Assembly (NCBI GenBank): GCA_051531935.1
Contig: JAOPTR010000018.1
Span: forward strand, 1-64,000
Length of the DNA stretch: 64,000 nucleotides
Source: OCS116 sp051531935
GTDB lineage: Bacteria; Pseudomonadota; Alphaproteobacteria; Rhizobiales; OSC116
Reading direction: 5' to 3'
Shown: one piece after another, positions 26,167-35,170 of the stretch
Layout of the letters: each line of letters starts with the position of its first letter
Numbering within the stretch: position 1 is the stretch's first letter
The notes under the pieces: model-generated
Database searches by the model: none
Told to the model about the DNA's origin: nothing
The model's input: only the letters and a program-made list of their open reading frames with translations
Translations under genes and position numbers: made by a program

Positions 26167-29100
26167 ATGACAACTAAGCTTTTTCCAGCCTTTATCATTA
26201 CAGCCATGTTTTTTGCAGGTTTAACCATTGTAAAACCCGTGCGTGCCGCAAATGATGGATTTAATTTTGCTGCAGGCGTGCTTGGACTTGGTGCTGCATT
26301 GATTATTAATGACATCAACAAGAAGAACAAAAACAAAAATCGCAGAAAAGTTAAGCAAAAACCGAAAAGCCCTGCTGCCAGAGCAGAGCCGAGATTGAGC
26401 CGCGACCAAGCTAAAATTGTGCAGCAACGCTTAAATGAGTTGGGCTATAATGTGGGCAACCCAGATGGCTCGTTTGGCCGAAATACACGCAACGGCATTA
26501 AGGCCTATCAGGCGAGTATTGGCGAAAAGGCAACTGGTTATTTTACCCGTGCGCAACTTGGATCATTTGTGACGTTGGCGGCGCCTGCGCGTAATGGCAA
26601 TGGCGGTAGCGGATATTCGGAAAAACTAACGCGTGACGAAGTGCGGTTGTTTCAACGTTCTTTGAATGTATTGGGATATAATGCGGGTAAAGTGGATGGC
26701 GTGATGGGCCGCGGCACTGGCCGTTCTGTGAAGCGCTTTTTGGAAGACAGAAATTATGACCCGCAAACGACATCGCAACGCACTGCATTGGCATTGGCGG
26801 CAAAATTGGCTGGGTTTGATTATACCGCACCTGCAGCAAATGGGCTTGGAGCCTACTCAATAGGGCAGGGTGCGAATTCGCCACAAAATGGTGAAGTTTC
26901 TATTTTTGACATTGCGCCCAATAGTTTGAATTCTGCTGATTTTGAACAGCAAGGCGCAGCGAGTGCTGAGAAATCGCCTGAAATTGAAACCATTTTTAGC
27001 CCGTTTAATGCGCAGGAATATGATGGCAATGACACCCGAGGCAAAAGAGATTTAATTGCCATGGTGATTGCTGCGAAGCCTTTGATATTGGATGATCAGG
27101 AACTGCTTTCGGACTTATATAAATTTGAGGGTCGTACATATAAATCTAGCTACCGCATTGAAGAGACTTTGGCGGCATATCGTAATGAGTTAAAAGAGCG
27201 CCCTGTGCCAAGCTCGACAAAATTAATGCTGAAATATAAAGCCAACATACGTAGGGGTGAATTTAGCCGCAGTTTGGGAAAATTTAACATTAATTATGGA
27301 GCGTTTGGCAGGTTTAACGATACGCCTAACCGTTACAATCAGCTGCATTTACGCCTGTTGGGTAGCGAAAATCCGATTCATATGGAATTGGAAACTTTAC
27401 CTGATATTACAGGTATTCCGATGATTTTGGAACAAGCTGAAACTTTTGAACAAACCATGGCGACGAACAAATATAATTTTGTAACCAGCCGAATTTTTGT
27501 ACAAATAAATGGCATATCCTATGATGCTAACCGCAATAAATTAACCGCTGATACAGAACTTGTGGCCGCCAACCTTGGGTGGAGTTATGACCATAATAAA
27601 GAGGTTTTTCATTCTTGGCCAATTGAAGGCGCTCGGTTGAGCGAACTGATTGTAGAAGAGCTTACTGGCCCTGTAGATTTTATTGATTTTATGGGCGGGG
27701 TTCGGGTTATTCAGGATCATCTTGTTGTTGAGCGTGGGTCGAACTGGTCCAGATTAGCTGCATCTATGGTGCTGGGTAAATATAAGAATTTATTGGATTT
27801 AGATTATAACCTTATTGCGTTGAGCAAGACGCTGTTACTGCCATATGAACAGGATTTGTTATGGGGTGGCCGTGCGCCACGCGACGGTTGGCAAGCGAAT
27901 GAATTTGACTGGAAAGATACTGCGGCTAAAATACGTAGCTCATTTGGCACTGCGATTGCAAAACGTGGTGTTGCTGGACCGTTTAAATTGGTTCAAGTTC
28001 GGCCTGTGACTTTGGACAGGTATAATTTTAACAACTTTGCCTTCCCGTTGAATTATTATCAGGACAGTGAAATTGGGTTTAGCCAAAGCAGCAATGGCGT
28101 GGCTTCATTTGTGGGCAGTTGGGGGAATACGTTTTTTCCTAACCAATTGAAAGTTGCTGAGGATGCAGCGCGGGTGCTTGATGGCGTGATGCGTGTGAAG
28201 AAAAACCGTGTGTTTTATTTGGGCGTGTTTGGCGAAGTTGAAGAAATTGAAGAGTTATCTGCAGCGGAGTTAAATCGCCGTGTGAAGCCTCTTTTTGTGA
28301 AACCAAAAGTGACACGTATTGCATTATACGCTGACCCAAATTTGACTAAATTGGTATTTGATTATTACGGTAAAGCTGGGTCGGACCTTCAAAATTTACA
28401 GAAAAAAATGGTGCCTGTTTTTGAAGCGTTTGCGATTAAAGCGACCAGTGAAGAAGCCATGATTATGAAAACCTATGAAATGGTAGAGGACGATGACTAT
28501 ATTTTGAATGTTGTTCATTCTACTCCTGCTTATCGAGGTGCTAATGAGATACAGAAAATTAAGGTTGAAAAAGTCATTAAAACGGAATTAAGTGAAATTG
28601 TTGCGCCAGATTATATTTGGCACCATGGCCAGATTACGCTTGGTGAATATAAGCTAAATGAAGAATATTTTGAGATCTCATCGGTTTCCTTGTCGCATTC
28701 GACTGAAACTTCGACTGGGTATAATGCGCAGATAACACATGAATTTGTGAATAGTTTAGGTGTTCTTGATATGCCTATTGCTGAAGCAGAATCTTTGCTT
28801 GAACGGTTTCCTGGGCGGTCGTTCCAGATTAGGATGAGAACCACGCCCCTAAGCGCGGTTTGGGACAGTGGAACCACATCAGCGACGATTGCGCATAGGC
28901 CAGAAGAATTATATATTCTTATTGATAACAACAGAAACACAGGTAGAGAAAAATCTATTTTGGCATATTTGACTTTTGACAGAGAAGATATGCAGTTAAG
29001 TGGTGGCGAGAATGAACCACTTGAATTGGAGCGACCTGAATTATCACAAGCTTTGTTGAATGCGATCACTATGTCTGAGTATAAAGGTGAATTATCGCAA

Positions 29101-30552
29101 CGCAATATTGGCATATTGTTGGCCAACCAATGGTTGTTTGACACTCAAAATGTGGAATCGTTAAATCAGAAGTTTTTCCAACCGAATGACGCGAAGCCGA
29201 CGAAGGCCAATTTATCGCTGATAGCTGCTAAATATGTGGCATGGCGTAGAAACAACTTGGTGAAGGTGCCGAAGAAACTCAAGATTAAGTTGGAGACGAG
29301 TCTGCGTCGTTTATCGTTGGGTGGTGGGATTACATTGTCAATTAACGATGAAATAAAGGCTGCGCATTGCCACCATGTTACGAAGGGCTATTATAAGAAA
29401 TTGTTGAATGATTTGGGAATAGACGGCGACAAAACCAATGGCCAAGAAACTGGCCCTGTTTTGATGACATTTTTAAATACCAGTGTGTTTGATTGTGCAA
29501 GCCGCCTTGGAGAAAGTCTTAAAGCCAACTTCGCTGAAAATAATGATGATAATTTGCCAAAATTACAAGTTATCATTGACCAATTATCTATACCAGAAAA
29601 TCCAAAAACTAGCAGTTCTAACCTAATTGAGGTGGATGTAAAGGTTGATAAATTTGAACTGGTTCATAACGGTGCTGATCTGCCGCATGTTAGAATTCAT
29701 GTTAGTTTTGAAGAAGCAAATTATTATTTATTTGAGAAGGGTTCTCGCACGCTGGTAAACACCATTAAACGCGAAGCTATTGAAGAAGAGCGCACGCGAC
29801 TAGCCGAAGAAAAAATTAAAGCTCTTGATGTTGTGGGCGTGAAGCTTGGTATGTCATTTGAAGATGCTGATGAAGTTATTCGGAAGCATTTTAAAAAGCC
29901 GCATATTTTGGCCTCGGCAACGATTTATGACAACCAAACGGCACCGTTTAACAATGCGCTGATGTATGTTCGTAAAGACAAGCGAGAGCGGATAAACTTA
30001 TACTTTGAAAATGATGGTGAAGAAAAGACTGTACTGGCTGTGGAGCGTGTGGTGATGGCACCAAATTGGGCATTGCCTAGAGCGGCAGTGAACAAAGCAA
30101 GCCGTCGTAAATATGGTGAACCTGCGCTTGATGAAGCTAGTGAACAATCAAATGAACTGATTTGGGGTGAAAACCTAGGCAAAATTACGCAAGATAATGT
30201 TTTGATAGATTCGCCTTGTGGCTTATCTAGAAACCAAACTAGCATTGAGAATTGGACAGATTCTGAAGGAAATTCCCATTCTATATACGGTTATTTTGCC
30301 GGTGAATATGATGATGTTATCAGCTTGCAGAATGTACCAAGTTTAGAGGATTATAAAGCCTTGGATGTGGATAGTTTTGAAGGGTGTGGGGTTTATTTAA
30401 AACTGCTGCATACTAAGAACCACCTGACGACATTACTGGTTAACCTTGATGACTATAACCGTGCTTATGTGAGGGCTAGAGACGTGATTAGAAACCAGAA
30501 CGGCTATGTGAATGAAATTGGTGCTGGTGATGGTGTGGAGATTAAGCTGTAG
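26167..30552 (+). CDS. Very large secreted protein with two peptidoglycan-binding domains
   Basis: 1461-residue protein of unrecognised overall family. A signal peptide (about 1-28, ending VRAAN) is followed by a glycine/alanine hydrophobic stretch (36-48) and a lysine-rich linker. Two peptidoglycan-binding type 1 domains follow: QQRLNELGYNVGNPDGSFG at 77-133 and QRSLNVLGYNAGKVDGVMG at 154-210. The remaining 1200 residues are mixed alpha/beta without a motif I can name; a region near the C-terminus (VGVKLGMSFEDADEVIRKHF) looks like a separate small domain. No catalytic site was seen. Located between flgL and flaF and ended by a strong terminator; a periplasmic wall-associated role is inferred. 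Confidence 0.7.
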   Translation: MTTKLFPAFIITAMFFAGLTIVKPVRAANDGFNFAAGVLGLGAALIINDINKKNKNKNRRKVKQKPKSPAARAEPRLSRDQAKIVQQRLNELGYNVGNPDGSFGRNTRNGIKAYQASIGEKATGYFTRAQLGSFVTLAAPARNGNGGSGYSEKLTRDEVRLFQRSLNVLGYNAGKVDGVMGRGTGRSVKRFLEDRNYDPQTTSQRTALALAAKLAGFDYTAPAANGLGAYSIGQGANSPQNGEVSIFDIAPNSLNSADFEQQGAASAEKSPEIETIFSPFNAQEYDGNDTRGKRDLIAMVIAAKPLILDDQELLSDLYKFEGRTYKSSYRIEETLAAYRNELKERPVPSSTKLMLKYKANIRRGEFSRSLGKFNINYGAFGRFNDTPNRYNQLHLRLLGSENPIHMELETLPDITGIPMILEQAETFEQTMATNKYNFVTSRIFVQINGISYDANRNKLTADTELVAANLGWSYDHNKEVFHSWPIEGARLSELIVEELTGPVDFIDFMGGVRVIQDHLVVERGSNWSRLAASMVLGKYKNLLDLDYNLIALSKTLLLPYEQDLLWGGRAPRDGWQANEFDWKDTAAKIRSSFGTAIAKRGVAGPFKLVQVRPVTLDRYNFNNFAFPLNYYQDSEIGFSQSSNGVASFVGSWGNTFFPNQLKVAEDAARVLDGVMRVKKNRVFYLGVFGEVEEIEELSAAELNRRVKPLFVKPKVTRIALYADPNLTKLVFDYYGKAGSDLQNLQKKMVPVFEAFAIKATSEEAMIMKTYEMVEDDDYILNVVHSTPAYRGANEIQKIKVEKVIKTELSEIVAPDYIWHHGQITLGEYKLNEEYFEISSVSLSHSTETSTGYNAQITHEFVNSLGVLDMPIAEAESLLERFPGRSFQIRMRTTPLSAVWDSGTTSATIAHRPEELYILIDNNRNTGREKSILAYLTFDREDMQLSGGENEPLELERPELSQALLNAITMSEYKGELSQRNIGILLANQWLFDTQNVESLNQKFFQPNDAKPTKANLSLIAAKYVAWRRNNLVKVPKKLKIKLETSLRRLSLGGGITLSINDEIKAAHCHHVTKGYYKKLLNDLGIDGDKTNGQETGPVLMTFLNTSVFDCASRLGESLKANFAENNDDNLPKLQVIIDQLSIPENPKTSSSNLIEVDVKVDKFELVHNGADLPHVRIHVSFEEANYYLFEKGSRTLVNTIKREAIEEERTRLAEEKIKALDVVGVKLGMSFEDADEVIRKHFKKPHILASATIYDNQTAPFNNALMYVRKDKRERINLYFENDGEEKTVLAVERVVMAPNWALPRAAVNKASRRKYGEPALDEASEQSNELIWGENLGKITQDNVLIDSPCGLSRNQTSIENWTDSEGNSHSIYGYFAGEYDDVISLQNVPSLEDYKALDVDSFEGCGVYLKLLHTKNHLTTLLVNLDDYNRAYVRARDVIRNQNGYVNEIGAGDGVEIKL

Positions 30553-30631
30553 GGTTGTGGGACTTCATGCTTGTTGCATGCAGTTTTACGACTGGTGAGT
30601 TGCGGTTTCGCGTTGCGAGATGAAGACATAA

Positions 30632-30665
30632 AAAAAGCCTCGGATTTATAGTCCGAGGCTTTTTT
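30632..30665. terminator. Strong bidirectional terminator
   Basis: A 13-bp perfect stem with arms AAAAAGCCTCGGA and TCCGAGGCTTTTT (30632-30644 and 30652-30664) around a 7-base loop. It serves both the 1461-aa gene and the convergent flaF gene. Confidence 0.95.
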
Positions 30666-30683
30666 AATAAATTGTTTTTTTAA

Positions 30684-31067
30684 CTAGGCTGCTACTTCTG
30701 GTTTGGCGAAGAGGCCGCTGGCTATGTCTCTATTGATATTAATAAGAGACTCTAGTTTTGTTGGATCTGGCTGTGCCATAAAGCTAAGCTGATGCTTGAA
30801 AATAAACACGGCTAAAGAGGCGATGTTATTTTTAATCGGCAAAGGTAATGGATTTTCAGCACTTGTTACAGATGTTGAAAAAATTGTCCATAATTTGCGA
30901 TTATATGTCAGCGCTTCGTTCATATCTTCACGAGTGGCTGTTTCGAAATTATCACGGATGTTAGTGAGTTTTGTAGCCGCTTTAATTAACAATTGACCTT
31001 CTCTCCCCCGAGGTGACTCTGCTGATTTTGCTGCACTGGCATAAGCTTGTTGAGCATTATTATACAT
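30684..31067 (-). CDS. flaF: Flagellar biosynthesis regulator FlaF
   Basis: Alphaproteobacterial FlaF, 127 residues, required for flagellin production or secretion together with FlbT. Family segments MYNNAQQAYASAAKSAESPRGREGQLLIKAA and LTYNRKLWTIF then LPIKNNIASLAVFIFKHQ are visible. The start codon lies inside the end of flbT (8-base overlap), so the two proteins are made in a coupled way. It follows three flagellin genes on the same strand. Confidence 0.95.
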   Translation of the reverse strand: MYNNAQQAYASAAKSAESPRGREGQLLIKAATKLTNIRDNFETATREDMNEALTYNRKLWTIFSTSVTSAENPLPLPIKNNIASLAVFIFKHQLSFMAQPDPTKLESLININRDIASGLFAKPEVAA

Positions 31068-31443
31068 TGTCTAGTAATTCCTTCTCATAAACGATGAGCT
31101 TTTTAGCTTCCTTTAGTGCTTTATAATAGTTATTGGTTAACATCTGCTTATTGATTTCCTCAATAAACATTATTGTTGTGGGTGCAGCTGCAATAACTTC
31201 ATTTACCTGTGCAAAATATTCTTCGTGATTGTGAATTTCTTCTTCGCTCAAATAAAACATTTGGATGGAGAAATATATACGTTTACATGGGGTATCAGCA
31301 CTTTCTGCAGTGAGAATATCTTTCTCGCGCAGGATGACAGCATCGCCATTAATATAGAAGCGGGCGCGGTTTGGCCCGTTGGTGATTACGCTGTTGCCTA
31401 AGATGATTTTTTCGTTTGGTTTAAGCTCGACTTTAAGTGCCAT
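31060..31443 (-). CDS. flbT: Flagellin mRNA regulator FlbT
   Basis: FlbT, 127 residues, which in Caulobacter binds the 5' leader of flagellin mRNA and lowers its translation and stability until hook assembly is finished (established for that organism). The family start MALKVELKPNEKIILGNSVITNGPNRARFYINGDAVILREKDIL is clear. It overlaps flaF by 8 bases and lies 71 bp after the first flagellin, with an intrinsic terminator in between. Expression must therefore come from read-through or from an unseen local promoter. Confidence 0.95.
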   Translation of the reverse strand: MALKVELKPNEKIILGNSVITNGPNRARFYINGDAVILREKDILTAESADTPCKRIYFSIQMFYLSEEEIHNHEEYFAQVNEVIAAAPTTIMFIEEINKQMLTNNYYKALKEAKKLIVYEKELLDNV

Positions 31444-31462
31444 GATTGCCCCGATTTTAAAG

Positions 31463-31499
31463 ATAAAAAAAGCCTGTGAAAGATAAATTCACAGGCTTT
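31463..31499 (-). terminator. Terminator between flaA1 and flbT
   Basis: A perfect 12-bp stem, AAAGCCTGTGAA (31469-31480) and TTCACAGGCTTT (31488-31499), is followed on the minus strand by a T-rich run. It separates the flagellin transcript from flbT-flaF. Confidence 0.9.
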
Positions 31500-31514
31500 G
31501 GAAATTGTTGTTGC

Positions 31515-33038
31515 CTAGAATAGGCTCAAGACTGATTGATCGGCTTGAGATGCCATTGAAAGAGCCGTTGTTGACAATTGTTGGCGGGTTTGTAAGGCCA
31601 ACATGTTCGCGCCCTCTTGGTTGACATCGGCCAATGTTAGGTTGGCAGCGCCAGTTTCGAGTGTATTCATCATGTTTTTAGTGAAATCTTGGCGGGTTTG
31701 AACCACTGAAAGATTTGAACCAAAGGTAGAGGCTTGGCTACGAAGTTTTAGCAAGGCGTTATCTAATGTGCCCAGAGTACCTTCGATTTTTGAGTTGTCT
31801 TGGAAATCATCACCACCTACAGAAGAAAGGCCAAGGCCAATGGCTGAAATGTCTACACCACCGATTGAGATTGATGAGCTGCCGTCTTCGTTAAAGATAA
31901 CTTTAAGATCTGAACCTGCTAGTAAATTGTTACCGTTATAGCCTGCATCATTTGTTAGGTCATTAATTTGTGTAAGTAGATCGTTATATTCGGTTTGTAG
32001 ATTTGCGCGTTGTTCGCTATCGGCTGTGACAGCTGCTGTATCATGTGCACCTATAATGCCTAATGTTGCGGCTGCAGTACCTGTTGCATCGGCAACTGAA
32101 AAGGAATTTACATTTGGATCGGCTTGTACATCTAATTTGAATGTGCCAGCAGTTGCGCCTGCTTCAACTGTAGCTTTTAATCCAGTTACATTTGAAATTT
32201 TTGCGGCAATTTGATCTATTGTTTCTGTACCGGTTAGATCAACAGTTGTTAGCGTACCATCAATATCGAAGGTCATTGAATCTGCAGTTGATAGGCCAGG
32301 AATGTCCATTGCGGCGGTGCCAACAACATTGTTTTGGTCGACATCAACTGTTGACAAGGTAATGGCAGCAACATCGGTTGTTTTTGCAATGCCCAATACA
32401 GCAGCTGCATCGCCACCATCTTCGGCAATATGCACACCATCTGTAGCGCCTGAGTTGGCATTTACAATGTTGAGTTTAAACTCGCCTGGGTTAGTACCTG
32501 CAACAACTGTGGCAGTAAGGCCTGGCAGTGCTGAAATATCGGTAGCGACCTCATCTAATGTACGGCCAGCAACTGAAATGGTTGCTGCACTACCGCCAGT
32601 ACCATCGGCTACGGTTACGCCTGTTGTAATGGTGATATCGCCCGTAAGACCCGAAAGTGTATTGGAAGACACGCCGACAGGGCTTGTGTCTATATCGCCA
32701 CCTTCTGAATTTGGCCCTGTTGTTAAGCCCGGGGCGGCTTGTAAAGCTTGGCGAGCAGAGGCTTGCGCAGATTCTACTAATTTCGTGATGGCTTTAATGC
32801 CGTTGTCGGCAGCTTCTAGTGTTTGAACGGCGTTACTTACACTATCTAACAAGCGGCTTAAATCTTTAGAACGACTAGAAAGGGCCGCGGCTGTGAAGAA
32901 GTTTGTTGGGTTATCAAGAGCTGAGTTGACTTTTTTACCAGTCGCTAATCTCTCTTGGGTTTTGCCCATTAACATAGCTGTATTTTGAAGTGAAAGTAGG
33001 TTTCTGCGTACTGCACTTGATAATGTAATTTCGGCCAT
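31515..33038 (-). CDS. Flagellin (copy 1)
   Basis: Filament subunit of 507 residues. D0/D1 sequence is conserved at the N-terminus (LSSAVRRNLLSLQNTAMLMGKTQERLATGKKVNSALDNP) and at the C-terminus (NLTLADVNQEGANMLALQTRQQLSTTALSMASQADQSVLSLF). The central 200 residues differ entirely from copies 2 and 3 and contain two related units (TIDQIAAKISNVTGLKATVEAG; TLDEVATDISALPGLTATVVAG). The ATG follows GGGAG. The upstream region holds a CtrA-type box and several TTAACC half-sites but no sigma-54 element. Exported and polymerised after hook completion. Confidence 0.95.
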   Translation of the reverse strand: MAEITLSSAVRRNLLSLQNTAMLMGKTQERLATGKKVNSALDNPTNFFTAAALSSRSKDLSRLLDSVSNAVQTLEAADNGIKAITKLVESAQASARQALQAAPGLTTGPNSEGGDIDTSPVGVSSNTLSGLTGDITITTGVTVADGTGGSAATISVAGRTLDEVATDISALPGLTATVVAGTNPGEFKLNIVNANSGATDGVHIAEDGGDAAAVLGIAKTTDVAAITLSTVDVDQNNVVGTAAMDIPGLSTADSMTFDIDGTLTTVDLTGTETIDQIAAKISNVTGLKATVEAGATAGTFKLDVQADPNVNSFSVADATGTAAATLGIIGAHDTAAVTADSEQRANLQTEYNDLLTQINDLTNDAGYNGNNLLAGSDLKVIFNEDGSSSISIGGVDISAIGLGLSSVGGDDFQDNSKIEGTLGTLDNALLKLRSQASTFGSNLSVVQTRQDFTKNMMNTLETGAANLTLADVNQEGANMLALQTRQQLSTTALSMASQADQSVLSLF

Positions 33039-33125
33039 TCTGGGCTCCCGTTGCCTTTAAAGAAGTGACAAGTGAAAATGTTTCCTTGCCTTTATTTGTG
33101 TGACTTTAGGATTAAGTTGTTAACC

Positions 33126-33140
33126 TTAATGAATAGTTAA
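33126..33140 (-). promoter_or_regulatory. CtrA-type box upstream of flagellin copy 1
   Basis: TTAA-TGAATAG-TTAA, an exact TTAA-N7-TTAA match about 88 bp upstream of the flaA1 start. Neighbouring TTAACC half-sites (33118, 33175, 33197) add to the cluster. Confidence 0.5.
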
Positions 33141-33462
33141 TAGCTTGTTTTGGAACAGAAAAATATTAACCACTTGTTTATATGTTTTAACAGCTGTTAA
33201 CCATAACTTGTTGAAAAACAAAGGTTTAGTTAATTTTTGGCTAAGGAAGTTAATGAATTTGATGCTGTGGATGAAATAAGGGGAGGGAGTGTTAATTAAG
33301 TGCTAATGAAAAACTAGGGTGATTCGGATTTGATTTTGGCTAGAAAGTTAATGCCTAGGGCAAAAACTGCCTAGTGGGAACATGTTGCCGTTGTGTAATT
33401 TTGTTGTTGTTTGTATGGGCGCAAGGTTAAACGAAGTATTTCGTTTAAATGAGAAAATGTTT

Positions 33463-33616
33463 GAGCCAATTTATTGGCGAACTTGCCNNNNNNNNNNNNN
33501 NNNNNNNNNNNNNNNNNNNNNNNNNNNNNNNNNNNNNNNNNNNNNNNNNNNNNNNNNNNNNNNNTCAGCAAGGAGGCGTAGCCGACTTATGGAGCCAATT
33601 TATTGGTTGACTTGCC
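33463..33616 (+). repeat. Direct repeat flanking the N-run
   Basis: A 25-bp sequence, GAGCCAATTTATTGG then three variable bases then ACTTGCC, occurs at 33463-33487 and 33592-33616, immediately left of and shortly after the 77 Ns. The gap therefore sits inside a locally repetitive segment. Confidence 0.8.
33488..33564. other. Run of 77 undetermined bases
   Basis: All N in the supplied sequence. The true length may differ from 77. Confidence 1.
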
Positions 33617-33811
33617 GCCAATGAGTGTAGGTAAGTGAGCGGTGTAAAGACCGATGAGGGTGTTTGTTAGAGCGTAGCAAGGGAGTGGAGCTAATGCTTA
33701 ATACTCAATATGAAAGCTTAGCTGAGCGCATATACCTAGTTGTGATATAAGCGTGAACGCGGTGCTAGCTGTGTTTTGACAACAAAGTGGAGCGCTTGCG
33801 GAAGCTTGGTA

Positions 33812-33843
33812 ACACAAAAAAAGGCCACCCGAAGGTGGCCTTT
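33812..33843 (-). terminator. Terminator of flagellin copy 2
   Basis: Stem AAAGGCCACC/GGTGGCCTTT (33820-33829 and 33834-33843) with a 4-base loop, followed on the minus strand by TTTT, 26 bp after the stop codon. Confidence 0.92.
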
Positions 33844-33868
33844 AATATTATTGTTATATTGTAAGTTC

Positions 33869-35170
33869 TTAGAACAAACGCAACACAGCTTGGTCGGCTT
33901 GAGAAGCCATTGACAATGCAGTAGTTGACAATTGTTGGCGTGTTTGAAGAGCCAACATGTTCGCACCCTCTTTATTGATGTCTGCAAGTGTTAGGTTTGC
34001 AGCGCCAGTTTCTAGAGTGTTAATCATGTTCTTTGTGAAGTCTTTACGGGCTTCAACTGTAGACAGGTTAGAACCGAAAGTAGAAGCGTTAGAGCGTAAT
34101 TTTGTTGTTGCGGCATCTAGTGCAGTCAATGTTGTTTCGATTTTAGTGTTGTCTTGGAAGTTTCCGTCAGCTTCTGCAGAAAGACCTAGGCCAGAAGAAG
34201 ATGTATCTACACCTTTAATCTCTAATGAGCTTGTGCCAGATTCGTTGAAGATAACTTTAAGGTCGTCACCATCTAGGAAGTTGTTACCGTTGAAGCTTGC
34301 ATCTGATGTAAGATCATCGATCTGTTTTAGCAGAGCGTTATATTCTGACAATAGATTTTGACGAGATTCGTTAGGAACTGCAGCGGCTGCAACCACTTCT
34401 ACAACTTCTTCTACAGCGGCTACAGCTGGTACTGCTGTTACGGCAGTTACTGCTGTTACGGCATTAGAACTTGCAGTAGCACTTGTTAAGCCAAGATTGG
34501 CAACGTCGAAGCCGCCAGAAGTTGCTGTTACATTTTCTCCAGTGTCTGCATCTGTGATGGTCATAAGGCCAGTGCCGCCATCAACCGTTGCGCTGAAACC
34601 GGCATCGGCATCGATAAGAGCAGCGATTTTAGTAAGTGTATCGGTATCTCCACCACCAGAAGTGATGGTTAGTGATGCGCCAGAACTAGATGAAATTGTA
34701 AAGTCTTGACCAGATGTTGGAATGCCAGCAGATACAAATGCGGCTTGGTTGTTTGAAGCTGTTAATGAGCCTTCAACACCAGTAACGCCTGTAACGCCAA
34801 CAACTTCTGGAACAGCAGCAACAGCAGCTACGGCCGCAACAGCTGCAACAGCAGGAGTTTCTTTTGGAGATTGTAGAGCTTGGCGTGCAGTACCTTGTGC
34901 AGATTCTACAAGTTTAGTGATGGCTTTAATGCCGTTATCGGCAGCTTCAATTGTTTGCACTGCATTACCAACACTATCTTGCAGACGCATTAGATCTGAA
35001 GAACGTGAATTTAGAGCAGAAGCTGTGAAGAAGTTTGTTGGGTTGTCTAAAGCTGAGTTAACACGTTTACCTGTTGAAAGGCGATTTTGTGTTTTAGACA
35101 TCATGTCGGCAGTATTTTGCATTGAAAGCAAGTTTGTACGCACTGCACTTGAAAGAGTTACTGATTCCAT
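33869..35170 (-). CDS. Flagellin (copy 2)
   Basis: Filament subunit of 433 residues with typical D0/D1 ends (LSSAVRTNLLSMQNTADMMSKTQNRLSTGK; NLTLADINKEGANMLALQTRQQLSTTALSMASQADQAVLRLF). The central domain is flanked by Ala/Val low-complexity tracts (VAAVAAVAAVAAV on one side, AVTAVTAVTAVPAVAAV on the other). A 385-bp central block (34434-34818) is almost identical to copy 3 while the ends have diverged. The ATG follows AGGATAGGAATAG. Upstream there are three 19-bp tandem repeats and no convincing sigma-54 site. Confidence 0.95.
   Translation of the reverse strand: MESVTLSSAVRTNLLSMQNTADMMSKTQNRLSTGKRVNSALDNPTNFFTASALNSRSSDLMRLQDSVGNAVQTIEAADNGIKAITKLVESAQGTARQALQSPKETPAVAAVAAVAAVAAVPEVVGVTGVTGVEGSLTASNNQAAFVSAGIPTSGQDFTISSSSGASLTITSGGGDTDTLTKIAALIDADAGFSATVDGGTGLMTITDADTGENVTATSGGFDVANLGLTSATASSNAVTAVTAVTAVPAVAAVEEVVEVVAAAAVPNESRQNLLSEYNALLKQIDDLTSDASFNGNNFLDGDDLKVIFNESGTSSLEIKGVDTSSSGLGLSAEADGNFQDNTKIETTLTALDAATTKLRSNASTFGSNLSTVEARKDFTKNMINTLETGAANLTLADINKEGANMLALQTRQQLSTTALSMASQADQAVLRLF
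34434..34818 (-). repeat. Homogenised block, copy in flagellin 2
   Basis: 385 bp that align without gaps to 36083-36467. I counted three substitutions (at 34501, 34601 and 34664). The flanking coding DNA is visibly more diverged. Confidence 0.9.

Larger units (their letters stand above)
33039..33868. other. 830-bp gene-free region with an assembly gap
   Basis: No gene is supported. From the flaA1 side it holds a TTAA-rich promoter region (33100-33250), a 9-bp inverted repeat TTAAACGAA/TTCGTTTAA (33427-33448), 77 undetermined bases (33488-33564) flanked by a 25-bp near-identical direct repeat, irregular purine-rich sequence to about 33800, and the flaA2 terminator. Frames running through the N block are artefacts. 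Confidence 0.7.

Noticed and set aside
33463..33616. Insertion sequence at the N gap
   Set aside because: The flanking repeats are direct, only 25 bp, with no transposase fragment or terminal inverted repeats visible.
33371..33624. Frames running through the N block on both strands
   Set aside because: Their continuity depends on undetermined bases.
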